From assembly GCF_027943255.1 (NCBI RefSeq), contig NC_072896.1:117831879-117895878 (forward strand): a stretch of DNA of 64,000 nt. The letters run 5' to 3'. The notes under the pieces were generated by a model. It saw only the letters and a list, made by a program, of their open reading frames with translations. It searched no databases and had not been told where the DNA came from. Made by a program: the position numbers and the translations under genes. The stretch comes from Anastrepha obliqua (Eukaryota > Arthropoda > Insecta > Diptera > Tephritidae). Shown here one piece after another: positions 47,601-59,779 of this stretch (position 1 is its first letter; every line of letters begins with the position of its first letter).

Positions 47601-48890
47601 TTTAGTGTATGGGGGAAATGAAAAAAAATTAGAACTGATACTACGGCTACGAAAGCAAAAATTACAAAGTCGAAAATCTAAAAACTTCACAAATATATTA
47701 TCATTCATACATACATACATATGTATATGTGTGCTTAGTTTCCCAAAAAAAGTTACTTCTTTTTACTTTCAAGATTAATAAAATCCTGACCTAACGATCC
47801 GACACTAAGACAGGTAGAAAGGGTTGATTTAAGGAAGCCGATTTAAAATATTTTCAAAAGCCCACAGATCTGCACATAAAAGTGTACGTACATATGCATA
47901 TAGCCTGTTTGTACATGCATATACACACATATATACATGCATATATACGTCTGTAAATAGAAGCTTTGACATAAGGTAATAAAAATTAAATTTCACTCGA
48001 AAATCTCATTAAAATAAAAAAATCTAGAAATCCTATGGAAATGGTGGATCCGCAAAAGTTACACGTCATCCAATCACCGCAAAAATGAATTTAGGGCAAT
48101 ACAAAATTCCTGAAGGATTAACTTCACGAAATTCAACTGTTAATTGGCCGCGCCGGTCATGAGATTTATAACATTATTATTTTTTGTGGGGATATGCTTA
48201 TGGCCTTAAAAAGCCTTAAAAAATATACCCATTTTGCCAAAAAGTGATTCAAAATGTTGATGAACAATCCGGTATCTGTAACCGTGGTCGTGGTGGATAT
48301 CTGTCAGACATAATTCTTCATTAATATTTGTAATTTGAATAGATTAACGAACCCAGCCAAAAGAAAAAATAATTGTAGTTCATTTATTGTCTTAATAAAT
48401 CAAACTCCTTGTTGAAAACCCCTTTACAGCTGACGCAACCGTTGTTGCTTCTCTATAGAATGCAAAAAGAAAAGACATTTGTATTTCAGTTTTGTATTAC
48501 ATTTTTTTAAATATTTATTCAATTTGTTATAATTTAACTGCAGCTTCATGCTTTTTACAGTCTCAAGTGTTTAATTCTACATATGTATGTAATTATATAT
48601 AAAAAAAGATGATTATAAGCAATTAATGTAAATGTAAAAAAAAAACTATATTCCGAAGTGACATTAGCACATTACATACATACGTGCAAGTACATATGCA
48701 AGTTTAAACGTCATACAATTTGTGAGTTTATGATTACTTATAAGAAATTAATATAATTATCGAAAGAAAAAATTTTGCAGGAATAAAGAGTATCTAAATT
48801 ACTTAAATGTTACAAAGTAATATTAGAGCTAACAACTTTAAAGTATTAGTATTTAATAATTTCTTATTTTTATTTTTCAAATATTAGCAA
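44629..48890. other. Intergenic, microsatellite-rich, no supported gene
   Basis: Many (tatg/tacata)n tracts, notably 45690-45850, 46020-46060, 46140-46330, 46700-46770 and 47870-47950. A fragment of the 'cattcccc hairpin' repeat lies near 47094-47122 (ggactgtcacttcagcagca). Short frames show only repeat or random composition. Confidence 0.5.
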
Positions 48891-48896
48891 CTTTTC

Positions 48897-49328
48897 TTGT
48901 GTGTGTGTGTGTGTGGCGTGGCGTGGAAGCCGACCAACTTGCATACGCTGCGCACAAAAATGGCAGTTTCTGCAAATTGTTGGCTGCCACTGGTGCACGC
49001 CGTTAATACTCCGCGATGCTCTTCTTTTCTTCTTTTCCGCTTTCGCCTAGTACAAAACCCACTTCAACTCGTTATCCTGCTTTGCTGCTATCCACAAAAA
49101 AAAAAAACGAACTTTCGTTGACTTCTCCGCTCCAAAACACCAATTCAATACTTTTCGTTTTTCCGAAAATCAATGCTCTCTCGCTGTACTACTACAGCCG
49201 ATTTTTCCTCTTGTTTTCAAATTTTAATTTTTTAATTTTTTCTGCTTACTACTTCTAACGCTTCTGTATTCCTGCTTCTGCTTCAGCTTATGGTGCTGTT
49301 GCCCTACTACTTCACTTTGGGCCAACAC
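48897..49328. other. (TG)n run and probable 3' flank of Nupr1
   Basis: A (tg)n microsatellite at 48899-48914 and a C/T-rich stretch that probably includes the 3' UTR of the minus-strand Nupr1 gene. No gene seen. Confidence 0.4.
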
Positions 49329-49535
49329 TCAATTTTTGGCGACGCACGATTTTCGATTATTGTTAGTGTTCATAAATTTAGTAACTAATTTGCGTGAATG
49401 TCCGTTAGGATCAAAGTGATTGGTATGCTCGTTGGCCTCCTTCTTGCTGCGTTGCTTGCCACTATGGCCCGAATACATGTACTTGTCGTGGTCAAAATTA
49501 TAGTGCTCGTATTGATCAAAATAAGCCTCAGACAT
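49329..49535 (-). CDS. Nupr1: Nuclear protein 1 (NUPR1/p8) homologue
   Basis: A 68-aa, intron-free frame. I chose the ATG at 49535 (MSEAYFDQYEHYNFDHDKY) rather than the in-frame upstream ATG at 49559: it has a better context (acaaaATG), and the resulting N-terminus resembles the Drosophila homologue I recall (CG6770). The C-terminal half matches the basic helix-loop-helix-like region of vertebrate NUPR1: GKQRSKKEANEHTNHFDPNG and GHSRKLVTKFMNTNNN. NUPR1 is a small, largely disordered, HMG-like nuclear protein induced by stress that binds DNA and chromatin partners. Function in the fly is inferred from the family. Confidence 0.9.
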   Translation of the reverse strand: MSEAYFDQYEHYNFDHDKYMYSGHSGKQRSKKEANEHTNHFDPNGHSRKLVTKFMNTNNNRKSCVAKN

Positions 49536-49750
49536 TTTGTTATAACTTTGGTTTAGCAATTCAATAATTACAAATTAGATTTGAATTTATTAAGTCCTTT
49601 GAATTTACACTTTTTATTGCTTCGTTTCTAATACAATGTGTTTTTTAAAGATAATACTTTAGTTAGATATGTATGTTTTGCTTTCTTTCGGGAAACCCGT
49701 TGTTTTAGTGCACACTTATATTTTCACTTCACGAAATGTGTTATTCAATT

Positions 49751-49785
49751 AAACTGGATTTTTGCTGCGCATTTCCCTTTATATA
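49751..49785 (-). promoter_or_regulatory. TATA/Inr core promoter of Nupr1
   Basis: On the minus strand TATATAAAG (49785-49777) is followed, with the A 30 bases after the first T, by an initiator-like tccAgttta (A at 49755). This is the canonical insect TATA-to-start spacing. The predicted 5' UTR runs about 220 bases to the ATG at 49535. Confidence 0.65.
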
Positions 49786-51440
49786 CCCACCGGAGAGCCG
49801 GTGCGAAAAGCGCCGTTTGACTTGCTTTTGCTTTTGATTTTGTTTTTGTTTTCATTGTCAGTGGCAGTGTTGGCAGAGTTGTATAGGTGATTAATATGTA
49901 TTGCTGGCTGTTGCTGGTTTAACATATGCTTGGAGCTCGCTCTCTATCTCTCTCTCGCACTAAGTGGGCAACGACTGGTTGGGGGACCTTATCAGAGCAT
50001 CGGTTATAGTATACTATGTAATTTTAGATTTTTTGTGATTTTTCATACTGCGCAATTTCTTTTTTTGTTGTTTTACAGTGCTCTGACAATTTCTTTGCTT
50101 TGCTTTTTTGCTTTCGATACTTTTACATATGTACATGTACTCACAAATACATATGTATGTACATATTTAAATTACTATTGTATATGGTCGAAGTCAGACC
50201 GCAACAGCTGAAAGCGAGCGATAGGTAAAGTCATGAATACATACATACATATGTATATACAACCAAAACAAAACAAAAATATATACATGCAAAACAAATA
50301 TATACAAACATTTAAAAACTATTCCATACTCACCACCACTCAATTCCAGGTTTGTCGCTCAGATGTAATCTGCTTTCCATATGCACAGGGTGTGTACTGA
50401 AATTTCGAGAAAGTTGGAGTATTGTCTGGAGTTTCTGACTGATTTCTTTGCAAATTGGATAAATTGTTTAATGAATTTTTCGTTTGAAGTACAATCTAAG
50501 TACTTGATCAATCTGGAGTTTTGATTTCTTCACAATACAATCACAGTTTATACACATCTAAAGAATTCAAGTACTAACTGGATTTATTGAGCTTGGAGAG
50601 ATATTGCAAATTGTTGCACGATTGAAATAATTTTAAAAATTAAAACAAAAACACTTCAAAATTAAGGCGTCAAATGCATTTTGGCGCGGTTAACGAGTAA
50701 ATACAATACATTTTTATATTAGCAAAGGATGTTTAAGTTTAAATGGAAATTTTGTATGCAGATACATAGTATGAATGTACGCCATTTATATCAGCCAAGG
50801 TTAGTCGACATGCCGATAACACGTCTAGTTTAAAAGATAGAAACGCTTAAAAATCTGAGAGTTGCAGAAATGATCCTTGAAAACTGTTATTACCGCTGAG
50901 TTAAACTAAAAATATAACTAATCAAATAAATATTTGTGAAAGAGCAACAAGCAGCTCATCTTAAAAAACGCATTCATCGTTCACTATGTATAAATGTATG
51001 TCACCTAACTTGGTACAAAAAAAAAAAATTATGTAGGATGTTTGGGCGCGCATAGGTATGGCTCCGCACCAGAATTTTACCGGCCAATATCAACGTGATT
51101 ATGAGCACACATCGAAAGCGGAGGAATGTTTTGATTTTATGCAGCCAAATAATACCTTGACCGAGTTCTTTGCGTATCTTTGTTTTCATTTCATATTCGC
51201 CGGTTTGTTTATTTTCATGTGGATATGTATATACATATGTATGTGTGTACATATGAGATAAGCTTGTTTCAAACGAAATACTTTTAATAGCTTTCGATGT
51301 TGCTGCTTATCGCCTACAGCAACAAATTATTCTAGATTTTTCTAGTCTGAAAACACTTGTATACCATGATTCATTTCATTAAACCATAATACTTTTTCTA
51401 ACAATTTAAACATACAACCATTACTGCAGAAGTAGTTTCC
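49786..51440. other. Intergenic, no supported gene
   Basis: Upstream flank of Nupr1 with ctctctatctctctctcgc near 49939-49958 and tatg/tacata tracts at 50130-50165 and 50238-50260. Nothing else supported. Confidence 0.4.
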
Positions 51441-51449
51441 GCTTGTCAC

Positions 51450-52015
51450 GCTATAAGCATGGCATTGGAAAACGATTGTAAAACTTATATGCACCGACAG
51501 AAAATCCGTTCTAAAAGCAATTCAAAACCCTTTATCCAACTTATTCACTATCTATAGAATAAAACATACGCTCGTTGGCAAGGATGTTACCTTACGCTTA
51601 CTTCGGATACCAAGTCACATATGTAGGAATTCGCGAGAACAAGATGGCAGACAGTGTGGCTCAGCAAAGAAGTCTGCTCAGTTAGCACCGTTAACAAAAG
51701 ATCCCACACGTGGAAATAGAGATATGCAATCAGCAATTAGACGATATCTCAACACCTAGAATGAAAACTAAGAAACTAGAAAGGCTAAACTGCAGTCATC
51801 ATCACTACACCACCGTAAACCGAGAGCAAAACTACCCTACAATACCCCAGCGGCTTATGGAAAGCTTTAGTAAAGTATTTCTCCCTTCTACGGCTTGGCC
51901 ACACTATTGACTAGCACGAACACTTTCTGACCGGGGAGCCATTTCCAGTCTTCACACTTTGCGGAGGAGTTCTCTCCTTAAACCACATATTACAAGATTA
52001 ACCCCTTTTGGAAAT
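51450..52015 (+). pseudogene. Non-LTR retrotransposon remnant: RNase H and CCHC tail
   Basis: Translated pieces in shifting frames follow the order of the C-terminal half of I/R1/Jockey-type ORF2. TDRKSVLKAIQNPLSNL is the RNase H 'TDS..al.al' block. VTLRLLRIPSHICIRENKMA with DSVAQQ is the 'W.PSH.gI.GNe.AD..A' block. EHFLTGEPFPVFTLCGGVLS with LNHILQD is the C-terminal Cys/His segment. Stops interrupt each part. It is an old dead copy. Confidence 0.7.
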
Positions 52016-53719
52016 GATTACTTCAGGTAGAACTGCATTATTAAAAAGCCCTACATCCGAGAATGTAATCGCTATCAATAGCTTTATAAAGCATATTCGA
52101 GCCCGAATTTATATTAACTATAAATTTTCCCTATTTAGTTTTTAGTATATATGTACATATGTATGTACATAAGTACAAACATACACCTTTTATTTCAACA
52201 CAAAACATACTAGTCGTCCTACTTTTTTACATAATTTTTGTAGAGCTGATACCCCTTGCATCTACACTCGTTCAATATTAACGCATTATATTAGTTAATT
52301 TGTTAATATAATATATAATAATAATAATAATAATAATATACATCCAACCATAAATATTTGTCTCATAACAAATTGTATAGCTTTATACCGAAAGCTATTT
52401 TAACAAATTGCGTTTTTACAAATACAAACAAACTTCAAAATGGTTAAATAACTGACCGGAGGTAGCTAAAGCGGAAAACAAATGTTTTGAAGTCTCCTCA
52501 GGGATAACATAGAGAACGTAAATTCATCTACGTTCTCTGGGATAACAGCAAACAGGGTGCCTATTAAGATTGCACACAGGATTGTACTAAGTACAGAGTG
52601 GTACTTCAATTAGTATGCAGTGTTTTCGTATGTGAGTATTGCGGCGTTCGGGATACGCCTTTTGCACTTTCGAACATTGCTTTTTCGAAATGTGTTCATG
52701 ATGCCTGCCGCATTTACTAAATGCATAGATGATAAATTAAAAAGTTTGGCCATCCGAAGCAAAATTGTGAGAATGGCTTGGGCTGAAAATTCTTTTCTAC
52801 ACTTTTGCATTTTCGTCTTATACATAAGAACATTTTGATTAATTTTATGCTTGAGTATTTTATTTGATATTTGAGCACTCAAAATTGAGAGGATGTTAAT
52901 ATGATTAGCAAATGTAATTGAAAAGTAGCAAATGCATAGATACTTATAACAATCAAAAAATAAACTGCTTCCACGGCTGCAAATGTCACGCCTGAAAATT
53001 ATTGTAAGGAGTTGCCTACTTCTTAGGCTTGCAACGCCAGTTAAGCCTGAACAACTTCGAAAGTCATAACACCTGTTACGCCAAATGGCGTAGTTTACTG
53101 ATTTTTACCATGGTAATTAATAATAATTTAATTTACTTTATCATTAATATAAATGCTTTTATCAAATATGAATTTTTATAATGTTTTCAATTTAGCTGTA
53201 ACTTTAAATTTTAAGTTTGCTGTTTAATTAACTCCCATAATAACACTACTGCATAACATATTACATTTTAAAATACATACATATTTACTGCTAATTACAT
53301 TATTTACAATTACTATAGGTTAAGAAACACTATATTAATCTGAAATGGAAAATAAACTCAATTGTAAAGTATAACCGAAAGCGCACTTGCGTATTTTTAT
53401 TTCTACGAAGGTACTAACAGTTAAGTGGTGATTTCACGCACTCCCCAAAGAAAAGTGTAATTTAAAATATAACATTATAAAAAGCTTAAGAATTTTCAAA
53501 ACCTAAGGAGCTGGCATGGAGTTATAGCTTAACTGCTGAAAGCAACCCTGTAATATTTGAAAAATTAGTTGATTCGACCAACACTTGAGCGCTTGTGCAA
53601 CAATCCACGGTATCCAAAATTTGTGCACGAACTTTGTTAACTTCACAAATCGAGGTGTTTATTTCCTCAATTATAATTGGAGTAGGGAATTATAGGTATG
53701 CATATACATATATGCCTAC
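52016..53719. other. Intergenic, no gene seen
   Basis: A (taa)n microsatellite at about 52311-52338. The complementary frames at 52610-52882 lack family resemblance. Nothing else supported. Confidence 0.4.
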
Positions 53720-53925
53720 TTTTTTTGGGTGTTTGACCGAGCTTCTCCTGCTATTTGTGGCGTGCGTCTTGAAGTTGTCCTACAAATGGAGGATTTTACA
53801 GGTTTAAACCGATTCCGAATGGCAGATATTTTTATGAGGAGCTTTTTCATGGCAGAAATACACTCGGAAATTTTTCATTGCCTGCTGAAGGCCCACTGCT
53901 ATTAGAAAAATCGTTTTCTATCATT
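53720..53925 (-). mobile_element. tRNA-derived SINE, 3' part (inverted)
   Basis: Reverse-strand copy: ttttgggtgtttgaccgagc, gcgtgcgtcttgaagttgtc, aggagctttttcatggcaga and tgcctgctgaaggcccactg in order. The tRNA-like head is missing. Confidence 0.75.
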
Positions 53926-54088
53926 TTGATGTTTCATGCAATATTTGAAAACTTGAGTTTTAAAAGTGTTGCTTGGAAATCCATATTTACTTTTATAAAG
54001 CAACTTAACAGATGAGTCTCCTTGCCACCGCCATCAAATGACTTTTATTATAAGTTATTTCTATTCTCATTAAGTGCTTTAATTTACT

Positions 54089-55720
54089 TTAATTTAAATT
54101 TTCGTCTGCATCAGCTTCTGGTTTAGGTGCGATGGGTATCATGCGCTTTTTCTGTGCCAATATTGCAGCTTTCTTTCTTTTGTGCACTTTTTTCGTTGCT
54201 TCACTGTTAGCAGTTGTTTCATTTTTAATACTCGCCTCTCCACGCAAGTCAACCATCGACAGCGGTGGCAAATCGAATTCATCACATACATTATTCTCGA
54301 AAGCATTCTCCACTATTTCCGGCAGTTCCAGCTGCACTTCCTTCTCGGTATGCACACGTTGCACATGCTCCTTCAGTTTATCCGAACGATGACTACTAAA
54401 TGAACATAATTGGCATTTGTATTTATGTATTTCATCTGTTGAATGTTTGAGCGCATGTCGCTTCAGATTTTTATTTTGGCTAAATTTGCAACCACAAACT
54501 TCACATACAAAAGGACGCTCCTGCTTGTGTGTTTCCATATGCAAACGCAGGTTTTCTTTTCGATTGGCGTGGTGCTTACATTCAGGATAGGGACACTTGA
54601 AATATTCACCGGTGTGTTGTAGTTTGTGTGACTTGAGTGCTTTCATATGAGTGGTGCTGTAGCCGCAAACGTCACAGAGCATTTGCTTTTCTTTATTATG
54701 CACTATCATATGGTTATTCAGCCCTTGTTTCCATTTAAAACCTTTTCCGCAATGTTGACATTGATGCGGTGTTTCGGTTGTGTGTTTGGGAAGGTGTATT
54801 GTTAGTGCGGCACGATTGACAAAACGTGCGCCACACTCTAGGCAAAAAAATGGCTTCTTCATATTGGTCACGTGCTGCTTGATGTGCGCCTCATACTCGC
54901 GCCACGCAAGAAAACCAACCTCACACAACGAACAAGTGAGATGCGACGGCTCACAACTGCTCATATGGGTAATCATCTCCTGTACGCGGTAGCATTTGAA
55001 ATCGCAGCCGATACAGTAGTTGATTTTACTACTGGAGTTGGACGCACGCGGATTCCGGAGCTGCAAATTGGAAATAAAATACTTTACTCATTTATTTACA
55101 ATGCTTCATATTGTACTCACTCTAAAAAAGTTGCGTTGATCATTGAAAATATCCTTATTGCCTAAATTAATGTCGCCTTCCTTTCCTGCAGCAGGCCGCA
55201 CAGTCGAGTTGTTGTCCACATCTACATCTACGCCTAGATCTGTGCTGTGGTCACACTCTTGCTTTACAATTTTCTCACCACCTGCGTCAGCCGTTGTGAC
55301 CGGATCTTCGGGCATTTCGAATAATTTCATTAACTCCGTAACAGCTAAAATTTTAGCCAGCTGTTTGAAATGCGGTTCATGTTCCTTTGCTATGGACACC
55401 ACATCTTCGTAAAAGAATTCCATCATGGTATGCAGACAACGCGTGCAACTGAAATTGTTTATAGTCACCTTCAATGGATTGTGAATGGAAAATTGTAATG
55501 ATTTTTGTATAAATTGTGGGCCGCCAATGAAACGGCTTTGTGCACCAACAACACAGAAATGTCCAAATTCGGCAATGCCATCATCGGTCGCGGTATCCAA
55601 TTCCAATTCGATTATCAAATCACAGTACTGGCCAGAGCGACGTTGATTGTTAAGGTAATTTGATACTTTGGAATGCAGAGGTTTGTGTAGTGTAGGCACT
55701 AATTCTAAAGCTGTACTCAT
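54089..55720 (-). CDS. BTB/POZ zinc-finger transcription factor
   Basis: Two exons on the minus strand: 55121-55720 and 54089-55060. The donor gtgagt begins at 55120, the acceptor (tccaatttgcag) ends at 55061, and the intron is phase 0. The product is about 523 aa. I start at MSTALELVPTLHK (55720); an upstream in-frame ATG at 55828 would add 36 residues that look like 5' UTR. A BTB-like domain spans about 15-140 (GQYCDLIIELEL, FGHFCVVGAQSRFI, TMMEFFYEDVVSI). An acidic linker is followed by about eight C2H2-type fingers, the first irregular (CIGCDFKCYRVQEMITHMSS) and later ones classical (HQCQHCGKGFKWKQGLNNH, FVCEVCGCKFSQNKNLKRH). The C-terminal tail is basic. It is a probable nuclear DNA-binding regulator; the orthologue is not named. 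Confidence 0.92.
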
Positions 55721-55829
55721 TACCCCGAAATTAAAGAAACTTCGTAACCTTTGCAAGAACCTTTTGTTTACTTTTACTTTTGATGGAAAGGAGATAAAAG
55801 TTGTAGTCAGCTGTTCAATTTTATGCATG

Positions 55830-56713
55830 GTTGCATTAGCTGGATTAGCAAATATTGTGAAGGTGAATAAGGTGGAAAGAAAAATGTTTTTTAAGCTGTG
55901 TTGAGAAAGAAAATGTACTAATTTTGAGTTATTAGCACAAAACTCATGTTAGTCAATATTTTTTCAAATCATTTTCCATTTTTACAAGTTTAACATTGAA
56001 ATTTTTATTTATAAAAAATATGGATATTTCTTGGAATTAAAAATTTTAAACTTTTAAATGCTTAGTTCGTTTTTCGTTTTTAATTGTAAAAAATGGTACA
56101 TCAAATAATTTAGGAGAAAGCTGAAAATCATCAAGTTCTTCAATTTTCAATATTAAATTTTCTTTGAATTTGATGATAAGATAATTAATTGCGTTTGCTA
56201 CCCAAAAGAGTTGTGAAATTTCAAATATTATGTCAAAACGTGTCATTTGATTCCTTTTAGATCTGGATGGTTATTAATTAGCTGTTTTGGCCGCTTAAAA
56301 ATGATATCTAAAATATTTTCTGACTAACATGAAAAATCCTATATAAATATTTTAATTTAGATTGCTATCTAAAGACTGCTATCTAAGGTCAAATATCGGA
56401 AAGGCAAATCCCATAAAAAATTAAACGAACTACTTCAGAACAGAAGTTAAAGCGATTTTTATTAACATAAGTTTGGAAAAACCTCGAAAGACTTTTCCAA
56501 TTCCTAGATACTTAAATACCTAAACCTGATGGAGTCCAATATAAAATCCAATACAATTCTTTGATCTAAAACGGCTGCCACCCAAAGACTGCTTAAAGCC
56601 AAATATACGGTACGGAACGACAAAGCGCACATAAATTTAAAACTAATTACTTCGGCAGAAGCTAAAGCAATCTGTATTAAGCAACCTTGAAACAATTTTC
56701 TATTTTCTACATA
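55830..56713. other. Intergenic, no gene seen
   Basis: Upstream flank of the BTB zinc-finger gene. AT-rich; no supported feature. Confidence 0.4.
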
Positions 56714-57993
56714 AAAAAAGAGGTTGTCTGTAAAGTCGGTTTACTGACGATAGTTTAACGTGATAACGTCATAAGAAAATACTGATTGAATGGTTGCATT
56801 TTTCAAAAGAAAATTTTAATTTTATTTGTTTGATAGATATTTTGTATGGATAAAGAGAATGAGTTAACATTAACTTAACATAATATACTTTAACATAACA
56901 TAACATAACATAACATAACATAACATAACATAACATAACATAACATAACATAACATAACATAACATAACATAACATAACATAACATAACATAACATAACA
57001 TAACATAACATAACATAACATAACATAACATAACATAACATAACATAACATAACATAACATAACATAACATAACATAACATAATATAACATAATATAACA
57101 TAACATAACATAACATAACATAACATAACATAACATAACATAACATAACATAACATAACATAACATAACATAACATAACATAACATAACATAACATAACA
57201 TAACATAACATAACATAACATAACATAACATAACATAACATAACATAACATAACATAACATAACATAACATAACATAACATAACATAACATAACATAACA
57301 TAACATAACATAACATAACATAACATAACATAACATAACATAACATAACATAACATAACATAACATAACATAACATAACATAACATAACATAGCATAACA
57401 TAACATAACATAACATAACATAACATAACATAACATAACATAACATAACATAACATAACATAACATAACATAACATAACATAACATAACATAACATGCTG
57501 TTAAAGCAAGGTAACGACGCATTTTTTGGTGCGTGCAGCCGGCTACATAGAATTATAAGACGTTATCACGTCAAAAAATAATAATAACATTAAAAAAACA
57601 GGTATTATTAACAAACTTGGTTTTATTTTAAATTCTTCAAGTAAATCAAATTAATAATAATCAATAAGAAGGCATATGCAAATACAAATACGTGAATTTA
57701 TATATGTACATATGCGCATATACATACATATATACGCTCACTTAAGTAGGAGAGAGCAAGATGTCGAACGTTGCCGTTCGTTTGCTTTGTTTGCTTTGTC
57801 GTTCGTTCCGCGCTTTCGCTTGCAGTTCATTCAAGGTAACGGCAATGAGCAAGGTAACGACAAATGAGTAAGGTAACGGCAATGAGCAAGGTAACGACAA
57901 ATGAGCAAGGTAACACTAATGAGCAAGGTAACGACACATTTTTTCGTGCGTGCAGCCTGTTAAATCGAATTATAAGACGTTATCACGTCAAAA
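56714..57993 (+). mobile_element. Composite repeat element, copy D (uninterrupted reference copy)
   Basis: Full layout: left end aaaagaggttgtctgtaaag through acgtgataacgtcataag (56714-56775); a segment of about 110 bp; (AACAT)n (56892-57496); inner module ending gacgttatcacgtcaaaa (57497-57577); spacer of about 255 bp; minisatellite gagcaaggtaac (57833-57930); and a terminal module ending in the same gacgttatcacgtcaaaa (57993). The inner and terminal modules are direct repeats about 415 bp apart. The left end carries an inverted version of the motif (acgtgataacgtc). No protein is encoded. No clear target duplication was found, so the exact ends are approximate. Confidence 0.8.
56892..57496. 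repeat. (AACAT)n array
   Basis: About 605 bp of almost pure pentamer with single-base variants near 57084-57095 and 57393. The frames of about 210-240 codons on the minus strand are artefacts. Confidence 0.97.
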
Positions 57994-58332
57994 TACTTAA
58001 ACTTGATGGATTCCAAAATGTAAAATGTAATTCAAAATCTTTTTGGATATTTTTCAACTCCAAAAGCAAAGTGAAAGGCATCCCCAAATCTGTGGAATAT
58101 AATGAAACTTTTGTCACTAGTACCTCAAATAGTTACAACTTTTTTGCAATTTTTTTGGCCACATATTCAATAGCTTCAAAGCGTCCGAAGTTAGTACAGA
58201 TTTGCCCCGCCTTTAGCAAAATGTGAATATCGAGAATTTGAGTGTTGCAGAAGCAGCTGTGCTTAAGTTTTTGTAAGCTCTTCATGCTTCGAAAGGGGCA
58301 GGCTATTATTTGCTTCCACTCCGTTTTTTTTT

Positions 58333-58540
58333 ATAATAGCGGTCGCCCCTCGGCAGGCAGTGGCATACTTCCAAGCACATATCTGTCATGGAAAAGCTTC
58401 TTATAAAAAATATCTGCCGTTCGTAGTCATCTTAAAACTGTTGGTCCCTCCATTTGTGGGAAAACATCAAGACGCACACCACAAATAGGAGCAGGAGCTC
58501 GGCTAAACACCTAACAGAAGTGTAAGTGCCAATTATTAAT
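58333..58540 (+). mobile_element. tRNA-derived SINE, body and 3' end
   Basis: taatagcggtcgcccctcgg, caggcagtggcatacttcca, gtccctccatttgtgggaaa, catcaagacgcacaccacaa and caggagctcggctaaacacc occur in family order, followed by gtgccaatta. The head is absent. Confidence 0.8.
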
Positions 58541-59075
58541 TTTTTATTCTCCATAGAACCCGAACCGTTTAGGGACATATGTATTTATTATTACTATATT
58601 TTGTCAAAGGCTATTTATGCTAGTTGAGTTCCAGATCCCAGCACATACGAATCATTCTTAAAATCATAAATCTGAGTATGATGCATTACTCATACACCAA
58701 AGGAGACCTAAGTTCCAGCAATGAAGAGGGCTGCTTTCTGGTAAAGGGCATTGATGCAGTATCGTTGGAAGTTCTGTGAACTAGATGCGGATACTATTCT
58801 TACCTACACGTGGAACGGATTAATTTCCGGGTCCAGGGTAAGGAAAGAGGAAAATGTAAGAAGTAATTACTTATCTTTTCTAAGTAAAACTAAAACTAGT
58901 TTTAAACAAATAAATTCACAGCATAGAGCAAATCTCCTACTGCCCTATTTTGCAGCAGGCTTGCGAAACTACGAACAAACCCACAAACAACCTTGGAAAA
59001 TTGACTGGCGAGAAGAAATTCGACAAAAACCACTTCTGTATCTGTTTCAAAGCCGCCTTCTATAGCATGAAAATG
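58541..59075. other. No supported gene; orphan frame
   Basis: A 104-codon frame at 58751-59065 (MMQYRWKFCELDADTILTYT at its start) is non-repetitive but has no recognised domain and no clear exon signals. Left uncalled. Confidence 0.3.
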
Positions 59076-59079
59076 AGCT

Positions 59080-59275
59080 GTCGGTATGCCACGATGTCTG
59101 AATTTGGTATACCAGGAAAACTATAAGTATACGAGGCGAGTGAGTCTGGAGCTGAAAAAGAGCAAAAGTCAGCGTATTCGCACTTAGCAATACCGTCACT
59201 GTTGTCAATTAAAGATTTGGAAAAGTGGAAGACTTCGTCTACTTGGGAAACAACGTAAAAACGATAATTAACCCA
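59080..59275 (+). pseudogene. Probable reverse-transcriptase fragment
   Basis: Around 59224-59265 the + strand reads VEDFVYLGNNVKT, the conserved 'vEdFvYLGs' block near the end of RT in insect endonuclease/RT elements. The surrounding sequence is out of frame. A short, decayed piece. Confidence 0.45.
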
Positions 59276-59649
59276 TGATTGAATTATTAAATGTTTGCTC
59301 ACTAGTAACATTGAATTTTTGGCACTCCCTTACAAAAGGTTGTATTTAAGAAGGTGAATTAAGTGGAAAATATTAAATCCTTTTTGGTAAAAATGGTACC
59401 AAAAATGTATTTTCTTACTCAAATGGAAACAAACTGCGAACGGTTTAAAAACTAAATTTTAATTAATATTTGAATGTAAATAATGGTACAAATAGAAGTT
59501 ATTAGCGGAAATTGCCTATTGCCTGTCTAATATTAAAACAAGAAATTATTTCACTTAATCCCAGATTTTATTTTATGAATTAGTTTTTAAATTTAAAATC
59601 AATCGCGAAGTTGCGAAGTTTCGCCAATATGAAACTATTTTGCTAAAAA

Positions 59650-59772
59650 TAATTGGCACGTACAATTCTGTTATATGTTTGACCGAGATCCTCCTCTTAT
59701 TTATAGCGCGGGTCTTGATGTTGTTCCACAAATGGGAGCACCTACAGTTTTTTATGAGAAGCTTTTTCATGC
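59650..59772 (-). mobile_element. tRNA-derived SINE, 3' part (inverted)
   Basis: aattggcacgtacaattctg, gtttgaccgagatcctcctc, gcgggtcttgatgttgttcc and atgagaagctttttcatgc match the inverted 3' half of the family. It interrupts or abuts the P-element-like remnant to its right. Confidence 0.7.
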
Positions 59773-59779
59773 TGGTACT

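Noticed and set aside
55721..55828. N-terminal extension of the BTB zinc-finger protein by 36 residues
   Set aside because: The basic, phenylalanine-rich extension does not resemble a BTB N-terminus, and the ATG at 55720 starts directly before the domain.
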